From Kaistia hirudinis (GTDB lineage Bacteria > Pseudomonadota > Alphaproteobacteria > Rhizobiales > Kaistiaceae): a stretch of DNA of 64,000 nt. The translations under genes and the position numbers were made by a program. Of this stretch, positions 58,801-64,000 are shown piece by piece. Under the pieces are notes generated by a model, which was not told the DNA's origin, searched no databases, and worked only from the letters and a program-made list of their open reading frames with translations. The stretch's first letter is position 1. Each line of letters begins with the position of its first letter. The stretch is from positions 62,001 to 126,000 of the forward strand of contig NZ_JACIDS010000005.1 in assembly GCF_014196455.1 (NCBI RefSeq), read 5' to 3'.

Positions 58801-59979
58801 ATGCGCGACTATCTTGAACCGATGCTGGGCACGACCGGCGCCCTGATCGCGCAGTTCGCGGTAACGCTGCTGATCATCCTGGCGCTGATCCTGGTCGTGT
58901 TCTGGCTGATCCGCCGCTTCTCGGGCGGACGCTTCGGCGCGAACAGCCAGCGCGGCCGCCAGCCGCGCCTGTCCGTGCTCGACGCCCTGCCGATCGACCA
59001 GCGCCGCCGCCTGGTGCTCATCCGCCGCGACAATGTCGAGCATCTGCTGCTGATCGGCGGCCCGTCCGATGTCGTGGTGGAGGCGGCGATCGTCCGCGCC
59101 CCGCCGGGCCAGCGCCGGATGGAAGGCCAGCCGCGCCCCGCCGCAGCCGCGCAGCCGGCGCCGAAGGCCGCGGCGCCCCTGAGCGAGCCGCCCCGCGCCG
59201 CCGCGCAGGCCGAATCGCGATCCGCCGAGCTGCGCCAGGCCGAGGCCCGCATGCCCGAGCCGCCCCGGCCCGAACCCGAAGCCGTCGAGCCGGAACCCGC
59301 TTTCGCGCCCGCACCCGAGCCGGTGATGGAGGCTGCGCCCGAGCCGGCGCCGACACAGGCCGAGCGTGCACCGCAGGCCGCAGCACCCGCCCGTTCGCCG
59401 CGCGGCGTCCCTGCATTTCTGACGGGCGGGCGCTCGCGCCATCCGCAGAGCGAGGAATCGGCGGCCGCACGACGCGAGTCGCGCAACCGGGTTCTGGAGC
59501 AGGCCCGCCCGCTGCAGCGCTCGACCGGTTCGCCTTTCGGCCGCGACGCGGCCCGGCCGGAGCCGGCGCGATCGGAGCCAGAGAGCGAGCCCGTGGCGGC
59601 GCCGCGCCAGTCGCCGTTCCGCTCGAATGTGCCGCCCGCCCCGCCGCTCGAAAACCCGGCCTTCGGCGAGGAGCCCTATGGCCTGCCGGACAGCGCGCCG
59701 GCCCAGCCGCTCCGCTTCGAGCCGATGGTCGAGCTCGAGCCGGAGCTCGCGCTGCAGGAGGCCGCTCCCGAAGTCGAGCCGCCGACGCGCGATGACCGGC
59801 CTGTCGGCATCGACGAGGCTTTCGACGAGAATGCGCCGATCCTCTCCCATGGCGGGCGGATCGAGCCGTCGATCGCGGAGGGAGACGAGAGCGAGACGCC
59901 AGCGCGCAATGCGCAGGTCGGCGATCTCGAAAAGGAAATGGCCCGCCTGCTCGGCGAGATTTCGGGCAACAAGCGCTGA
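58801..59979 (+). CDS. FliO-like flagellar biosynthesis protein with long disordered tail
   Basis: A 392-residue protein. One transmembrane helix at about residues 14-38 (LIAQFAVTLLIILALILVVFW) is followed by a FliO-type cytoplasmic domain (LSVLDALPIDQRRRLVLIRRDNVEHLLLIGGPSDVVVEAAI), which ends near residue 105. The other 285 residues are Pro/Ala/Glu/Arg-rich and predicted disordered, with repeated PEPEPA-like stretches, until a short conserved end (QVGDLEKEMARLLGEISG). FliO helps assemble the FliPQR export gate; classical FliO is only 100-150 residues. Found beside cckA and dksA in related genomes. The start is 58801 with a CAGGAGACC site. Confidence 0.82.
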   Translation: MRDYLEPMLGTTGALIAQFAVTLLIILALILVVFWLIRRFSGGRFGANSQRGRQPRLSVLDALPIDQRRRLVLIRRDNVEHLLLIGGPSDVVVEAAIVRAPPGQRRMEGQPRPAAAAQPAPKAAAPLSEPPRAAAQAESRSAELRQAEARMPEPPRPEPEAVEPEPAFAPAPEPVMEAAPEPAPTQAERAPQAAAPARSPRGVPAFLTGGRSRHPQSEESAAARRESRNRVLEQARPLQRSTGSPFGRDAARPEPARSEPESEPVAAPRQSPFRSNVPPAPPLENPAFGEEPYGLPDSAPAQPLRFEPMVELEPELALQEAAPEVEPPTRDDRPVGIDEAFDENAPILSHGGRIEPSIAEGDESETPARNAQVGDLEKEMARLLGEISGNKR

Positions 59980-60113
59980 AGCCTGGATTGCCGGTGCCCG
60001 GCACGCCGGAGCACCCGTGGCGGCAGAGTGCTTCGCCACACCGCATGGCCCGTATCCGCGCCTTGGTGGCGGTCTATGGTCTCACCCCTCCCCGGGAGAG
60101 GTGACGTTTCGCC

Positions 60114-60138
60114 AGAGCCGGCGCGCCGCGCCGGCTCT
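60114..60138. terminator. Hairpin between the FliO-like gene and dksA
   Basis: A perfect 10-bp stem (AGAGCCGGCG at 60114-60123 with CGCCGGCTCT at 60129-60138) lies 10 bases from the dksA stop. There is no T-run on either side, so factor-independent termination is doubtful; it may only protect 3' ends. Confidence 0.5.
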
Positions 60139-60148
60139 CCATTTCCCA

Positions 60149-60565
60149 CTAGTCGTCGCGATAGACGCGCTCGCGGCGCTCATGCCGCTCCTGCGCCTCA
60201 ATCGACAGCGTTGCGATCGGGCGGGCGTCCAGCCGCTTCAGGCTGATCGGCTCACCCGTCTCCTCGCAATAACCATAGCTGCCATCGTCGATGCGCTGGA
60301 GCGCGGCATCGATCTTGGAAATCAGCTTGCGCTGGCGGTCACGCGCCCGAAGCTCGATGGCCCGATCCGTCTCCGAGGAGGCGCGATCGGCGAGATCGGG
60401 ATGGTTCTGGTTGTCGTCCTGCAGGTGCTGCAGCGTCTCGCGCGATTCCTTGAGAATGTCTTCCTTCCAGGCGAGGAGCTTCTTACGGAAATACTCCCTT
60501 TGCCGCTCGTTCATGAAGGGTTCGGTCTCGGAGGGCCGATACTCTTCAAGAGTATGTAGCGTCAT
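60149..60565 (-). CDS. dksA: RNA polymerase-binding transcription factor DksA
   Basis: Secondary-channel regulator acting with ppGpp. The 138-residue protein has the N-terminal coiled-coil hairpin (YFRKKLLAWKEDILKESRE, DLADRASSETDRAIELRARDRQ with the DxxDxA-type tip) and the globular end GSYGYCEETGEPISLKRL then RPIATLSIEAQERHE. Only the first of the four zinc-finger cysteines is left; the others are Thr, Ser and Ala, as I recall for many alphaproteobacterial DksA proteins. Start MTLHTLEEYRPSE at 60565 rather than 60631. Confidence 0.94.
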   Translation of the reverse strand: MTLHTLEEYRPSETEPFMNERQREYFRKKLLAWKEDILKESRETLQHLQDDNQNHPDLADRASSETDRAIELRARDRQRKLISKIDAALQRIDDGSYGYCEETGEPISLKRLDARPIATLSIEAQERHERRERVYRDD

Positions 60566-60863
60566 GAACAACCCCTGGGTCGGTGGTTTTGCGGCGCGGA
60601 ATATAGCGATGCGACCGACTGAGGACAACACCGCTTCCCACCCTGCGAATCACTATGCAGGAAGTGGGCCGGAAGCTGGCGGAACGCCTCCTGAATCGCG
60701 CTTAGTCGGCGTCCTATCAGGCCGGTCCGGGGCACCGGCGAGGGTCCGGCCTGGCCCTCTGACCGGCCGCCGAATCGTCGGGCGGCTTGCCCTCGGCGGC
60801 GGCGCCGACCATATGCGCAAGGGCGGATGGAAGCCGGCAGAGCGTCGCTGTGGATAGGTTTTG

Positions 60864-60884
60864 TTAAGCATGACGAATGCTTAA
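60864..60884. promoter_or_regulatory. Perfect dyad TTAAGCAT-N5-ATGCTTAA ahead of the FlgN-like gene
   Basis: An 8-bp perfect inverted repeat with a 5-base spacer, AT-rich in a GC-rich setting. It contains two TTAA half-elements but with spacing of 13, not the 7 of a CtrA site. The in-frame ATG at 60877 lies inside it. Confidence 0.55.
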
Positions 60885-60954
60885 TGGAGCATCCGGTTTC
60901 AGCGCCGATACGCCGCCCCTGATCCGCCGCGCCCGACAGAACGAGGATGCTCCG

Positions 60955-61404
60955 GTGCCCCGTCTCGAAGCCAGCTCCGCTCCGATCCCGACAGGTCTGC
61001 CGCATGTGCAGGGTCCCGGCGACGCCGAGGCGATCTGCGCGCGCATCGAGGCCACGATGGAGGCACTGCTGCAACTGATCGAGGCAGAGAGCGAATTGTT
61101 GCGCTCCGGCCGGATGGTCGCGGCAGCGGCGCTGGAGCCAGCCAAGAACGACTATGCCCGCGCCTATCTCGGCGAGCTCGACCTGCTCCGCACCATCGGC
61201 GCGGAGATCGAGGCGCATGTTCCCGGCTCCGTCGAGCGGCTGCGCCGCCGCCACGAGGAATTCGTCTCGGTGCTGCAGATCGATCTGGCGGCGCTCGCCG
61301 CTGCGCAGGCCGCCTCCGATCCGCTCGCCCCGAAACCCGGCCGCCGCCGTCCGGCTGCCACGATGCCGCGCGCCGGCTTCTCCGCCGCGCCTGGCGCGTA
61401 TTAG
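60955..61404 (+). CDS. FlgN-like flagellar chaperone protein (putative)
   Basis: A helical protein of 149 residues from a GTG at 60955, which has GAGGA seven bases upstream; an ATG at 60877 would add 26 residues and lies within a palindrome. The core helix pair AICARIEATMEALLQLIEAESELLRSG and AAALEPAKNDYARAYLGELDLLR resembles the long helical hairpin of FlgN-type chaperones for hook-associated proteins. It sits tail-to-tail with flbT, another flagellar gene, which supports the call. Pro/Arg-rich C-terminus. No full-domain match can be proven by eye. Confidence 0.68.
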   Translation: MPRLEASSAPIPTGLPHVQGPGDAEAICARIEATMEALLQLIEAESELLRSGRMVAAAALEPAKNDYARAYLGELDLLRTIGAEIEAHVPGSVERLRRRHEEFVSVLQIDLAALAAAQAASDPLAPKPGRRRPAATMPRAGFSAAPGAY

Positions 61405-61426
61405 CGTCCGACCCGTGCAGGAAGCC

Positions 61427-61804
61427 TCAGGCGGCGCGGCGCGTTTCCGCGTCGATCAGGTGCCGCGCGGCCCGCATCGCCTTGTAGTAGCGGCCTGCCG
61501 CGACGAGATCGTCGATCGCCTCGATCATCGGCTTCAGCGTCGGGGAAGAGGCGGCGATCTCGCCGGCGTGGAAGGCGTAGTCGGTCAGGAATCCGCGCGG
61601 GCGGCGTGACAGATGCATCGACTGGACGGCGAGATAGAGCCGCTTGGCCGCCGAATCGGCCTCGGCCGGATCGATGATCTCGGTCTCGCGCAGCACGGGC
61701 GTATCGCCCTCGATCAGGAGCGTCGCGCGGGCGCCGCCATTGACGAGGACGCAGTCGCCGAGCCGCAATCGTTCGCCCGCCTTCAGTTCAAGTTTGAGAG
61801 CCAT
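61427..61804 (-). CDS. flbT: Flagellar biosynthesis repressor FlbT
   Basis: Post-transcriptional regulator that destabilises flagellin mRNA through its 5' leader. The 125-residue protein begins MALKLELKAGERLRLGDCVLVNGGAR, with LIEGDTPVLRETEII, AKRLYLAVQSMHLSRR and AIDDLVAAGRYYKAMRAARHLIDAE, all FlbT hallmarks. Start at 61804 by homology. flaF, its usual partner, is not adjacent in this window. TTAACC on the plus strand near 61853 resembles a CtrA half-site but is unproven. Confidence 0.94.
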   Translation of the reverse strand: MALKLELKAGERLRLGDCVLVNGGARATLLIEGDTPVLRETEIIDPAEADSAAKRLYLAVQSMHLSRRPRGFLTDYAFHAGEIAASSPTLKPMIEAIDDLVAAGRYYKAMRAARHLIDAETRRAA

Positions 61805-62043
61805 CAGTCTCGAATCACCATCGCCACCCATGCGAAAGCTAGGGCGCGCTTCGTTAACCGCGCTTCGCCGGAATAGTTAAAATGCCGAATGTTCCGGGCA
61901 TCGCAGCGTGTTGGCGACCAGTGCGCGACATCTTTCGCAAGCGTGCGGGGCGTGCGCCATATTGTTGCCGGATGCGCGCGCTCATCGGAGGTGGGCGCAG
62001 CGGAACGAATCCGGCCGGCACAGTGCCGAAGAGGAAAGACGTT

Positions 62044-62565
62044 ATGAGAAAGAGCTTGATGGGGATCGGGGTTGCGATCGCCGCCCTCGCCGGCACGGCG
62101 GGAAGCGCAGCGGCGCAGCAGCAATATTGCGACAGCGTCGCGCGTGACTATGCGAACCAGAATGCCGGCGGCAATGCGCTCGGCGGCGCGGCGGTCGGCG
62201 GCGTGCTCGGCGCGGCCGGCGGCGCGCTGCTCGGCGGCATCATCAATGGCAACAAGGGTGCCGGCACGGGCGCGCTGATCGGCGGCGCCGGCGGCGCCAT
62301 CGTCGGCGGCACGCAGGGCGGTCGCCAGTGGCAGTCGCTCTACGACCAGGTCTTCAACGACTGCATGGCCCGCAGCGCGCGCCCTGTGCCCCCGCCCCCG
62401 CCGGGACGCGTGCCGCCGCCGCCGCCCGGCCGCGTACCGCCGCCCGGCGCACCCCCTGCCTGGACGCAGGAGTGGTACCAGTACTGCTCGGCGCGCTATC
62501 GCAGCTTCAATCCCAATACGGGCTACTTCATCGCCAAGGGCGGCCAGCAGGTCTTCTGCCGCTAA
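62044..62565 (+). CDS. BA14K-like secreted protein with glycine zipper and proline repeats
   Basis: A 173-residue exported protein: signal peptide (SLMGIGVAIAALAGTAGSAAA, cut near residue 25), a glycine-zipper segment at about 40-90 (GGAAVGGVLGAAGGALLGGII, GAGTGALIGGAGGAIVGG), three proline repeats (PPPPPGRVPP units) at about 115-140, and a C-terminal BA14K-like motif (YQYCSARYRSFNPNTGYF...VFCR). The glycine zipper suggests membrane association. Shares the C-terminal motif with the protein at 16913 but not its middle. A GAGGAAAGA site precedes the ATG. Confidence 0.9.
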   Translation: MRKSLMGIGVAIAALAGTAGSAAAQQQYCDSVARDYANQNAGGNALGGAAVGGVLGAAGGALLGGIINGNKGAGTGALIGGAGGAIVGGTQGGRQWQSLYDQVFNDCMARSARPVPPPPPGRVPPPPPGRVPPPGAPPAWTQEWYQYCSARYRSFNPNTGYFIAKGGQQVFCR

Positions 62566-62585
62566 GGCCACTCGGACCGATCCGG

Positions 62586-62617
62586 ACGGCCCGCGGGTTC
62601 GACCGCGGGCCGTTTTC
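62586..62617 (+). terminator. Terminator after the BA14K-like gene
   Basis: An 11-bp perfect stem (ACGGCCCGCGG at 62586-62596 with CCGCGGGCCGT at 62603-62613) and TTTT tail. Confidence 0.93.
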
Positions 62618-62734
62618 GTGCTAGGAGCGCGTCTTCGCAGATGCGTCCAATTCCTTTGCGGATCGGGCGGCATCGCGGCAAGAATGATGCCGCAAGACCA
62701 CCCATCGATGCCCTGACGGGAGATGACCTCGACG

Positions 62735-63283
62735 ATGATGCGCCTCCTGTTGCTGCGCCACGCCAAATCGTCCTGGGATGTCTCCGGACAGCCCGATTTC
62801 GAGCGGACGCTGGCGCCGCGTGGCCGGCGCGCGGCGCAGATGATCGGCGAGCATCTGGCGACGCATCGCCTGATGCCGGACCGCATCCTCTGCTCGTCGG
62901 CACGGCGCACGCGCGAGACGCTAATCGGCATCCTGCCGCTGATCACCAGCGACGTGGACATCCGCGTCACGCGCGATCTCTACGAGGTCGGTCACGACGC
63001 CTACATCGACAGCATCTCGGCGCTCGGCGGCGGCGCGCGGACGCTGCTGCTCATCGGCCATAATCCGACGGTGCAGGAGACGGCGCTCGAGCTGATCGGC
63101 AATGGCAATCCGGCGCTGCGCGACGAGATCGCCGGCAAGTTCCCGACCGCCGGCCTCGCCGTGATCGATTTCGACATCCACAAATGGTCGGAGCTGCACC
63201 CGCGCACGGGCCGCATCGTGGCCTTCTTCCGCCCGCGCGAGCTGGAAGTGGTCGGCGGCGAGCCGCCCTCCGACGACGAATAG
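62735..63283 (+). CDS. SixA-type histidine phosphatase
   Basis: A protein of about 182 residues with the phosphohistidine RHG-type core: LLLLRHAKSSWDVSGQPDFERTLAPRGRRAA, where Arg-His form the catalytic pair, CSSARRTRET with the second arginine, and LIGHNPTVQETAL with the second histidine. SixA proteins dephosphorylate histidine-phosphotransfer proteins such as those of nitrogen-PTS or phosphorelays; in a window encoding CckA this is suggestive only. The start could also be ATG 62723 or 62738; the GGGAG at 62718 does not favour one clearly. Confidence 0.9.
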   Translation: MMRLLLLRHAKSSWDVSGQPDFERTLAPRGRRAAQMIGEHLATHRLMPDRILCSSARRTRETLIGILPLITSDVDIRVTRDLYEVGHDAYIDSISALGGGARTLLLIGHNPTVQETALELIGNGNPALRDEIAGKFPTAGLAVIDFDIHKWSELHPRTGRIVAFFRPRELEVVGGEPPSDDE

Positions 63284-63322
63284 GACGCCAGGCATCTACC
63301 GCCGCCCGCCCGGCATGCCTAC

Positions 63323-64000
63323 ATGCCCGCGGACCGGCAGGGATGGACGCGATTGAATTTCTCCTCGCTTACCGATGAAGCCCGCATCGCGCTCTCGACG
63401 CTCGGCGAGCGCGCCGGCGATATCCTCTCGCCTACGGTGCGGCTCGGCGTCACCGGCCTCGCGCGGGCCGGCAAGACGGTCTTCATCACCGCGCTCGTGC
63501 ACAACCTCGTCCATGGCGGGCGGCTGCCGCTCTTCCGTGCCTATTCGACGGGCCGCATCTCCGACGCCCGCCTCGAGCCCCAGCCGGACGACGACGTGCC
63601 GCGATTCGACTATGAGGACCATGTCCGCGCGCTGGTCGAGGAGCGGATCTGGCCGGATTCGACGCGCCGCATCAGCGAGCTGCGCCTCACCATCGCCTAT
63701 GATTCCGCTTCGTTCCTGCGCCAGCGCTTCGGCTCGGGCACGCTCAATCTCGATATCGTCGATTATCCCGGCGAGTGGCTGCTCGACCTGCCGCTGCTCG
63801 GCAAGGATTTCGAGAGCTGGTCGCGCGAGGCACTCGCGCTCGCCCATGATCCGTCCCGCGCCAGCGCGGCGGAACGCTGGCTGGCGCGCCTCGCCACGAT
63901 CGATCCGGCGGCGCCGGAGGACGATGTCGTCGCCAAGGAGCTCGCCGCGCTCTTCACCGATTATCTGCGCGCCTGCCGCGCCGACGAGAACGCGCTGTCG
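63323..64000 (+). CDS. YcjX-like (DUF463) P-loop NTPase, N-terminal part
   Basis: Runs off the end of the window, so only the first 226 codons are seen. The P-loop is VRLGVTGLARAGKTVFITALVHNL. Other blocks are LPLFRAYSTGRISDARL, RRISELRLTIAYDSASFLR, LNLDIVDYPGEWLLDLPLLGKDF (Walker B-like, DYPGEW is diagnostic) and DYLRACRADENALS. YcjX-family proteins are predicted ATP/GTPases, often encoded with the membrane protein YcjF, and linked to stress. The start may be ATG 63323 or TTG 63353; the TTG has AGGGA nine bases upstream. Confidence 0.9.
   Translation, partial: MPADRQGWTRLNFSSLTDEARIALSTLGERAGDILSPTVRLGVTGLARAGKTVFITALVHNLVHGGRLPLFRAYSTGRISDARLEPQPDDDVPRFDYEDHVRALVEERIWPDSTRRISELRLTIAYDSASFLRQRFGSGTLNLDIVDYPGEWLLDLPLLGKDFESWSREALALAHDPSRASAAERWLARLATIDPAAPEDDVVAKELAALFTDYLRACRADENALS

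Noticed and set aside
61853-61880. CtrA binding site near flbT
   Set aside because: TTAACC and TTAA occur but spacing is not N7; a half-site alone is too common to support.

Overview
The window is high-GC chromosomal DNA with dense, short-intergenic gene packing. Several markers point to an alphaproteobacterium of the Hyphomicrobiales (Rhizobiales): CckA, FlbT, a DksA with a single zinc-finger cysteine, the ATPase zeta subunit (DUF1476) gene beside purC, purL-bolA-grxD synteny, BA14K-type secreted proteins and a DUF6867-like gene in a liv operon. No rRNA, tRNA, prophage or CRISPR array was seen. The exact genus cannot be fixed from the sequence alone.

Layout. 1-4577: the end of a branched-chain amino acid ABC operon (livM end, livG, livF, a small membrane protein) and two periplasmic binding proteins. 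4578-16700: a FAD amino-acid oxidase, rpe, then a dispersed purine cluster (purB, purC, purS, purQ, purL) with gpx, aqpZ, an HpcH aldolase, ATPase zeta, bolA and CGFS glutaredoxin. 16900-24840: BA14K protein, LLM oxidoreductase, an ECF42-like sigma factor operon (DGPF protein, DHFR-like reductase, sigma), rpsD, a DMT exporter and a zinc alcohol dehydrogenase. 25000-27230: two near-identical 620-bp units, each a GIY-YIG nuclease gene bracketed by paired palindromes, on either side of ttcA. 27256-39888: murI-trmJ, HdeD, icd, META protein, an AraC regulator facing an SDR and an aldo-keto reductase, another SDR, a CPA2 antiporter and alaS. 40093-42766: a GT2 glycosyltransferase plus a large polytopic membrane protein between alaS and recA. 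43231-55417: recA with a candidate SOS box, a GGEEF diguanylate cyclase, psuG, a winged-helix/TPR regulator, a DUF1194 VWA protein, a TTG-start methyltransferase, a P450, a divergent LysR/reductase pair with a perfect dyad between them, and a Tat-exported amidohydrolase. 55849-64000: a cell-cycle and motility block (cckA, a FliO-like protein, dksA, a FlgN-like protein, flbT), a second BA14K protein, a SixA-type phosphatase and the start of a YcjX-type P-loop protein.

Functional themes are amino-acid import linked to oxidation, de novo purine synthesis, Fe-S and redox support, an ECF stress module, and cell-cycle/flagellar control. The most interesting structural signals are the duplicated palindrome/GIY-YIG units around ttcA, the GtrB/GT-C-like pair inserted between alaS and recA, the 120-150 bp inverted-repeat element present twice (17590 and 34500), and several unusual gene junctions: a shared CTAG double stop, a 70-bp antisense overlap and a TTG start.

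Start codons were chosen by eye from ribosome-binding sites and family starts. Functional calls rest on motif recognition, not on database searches.
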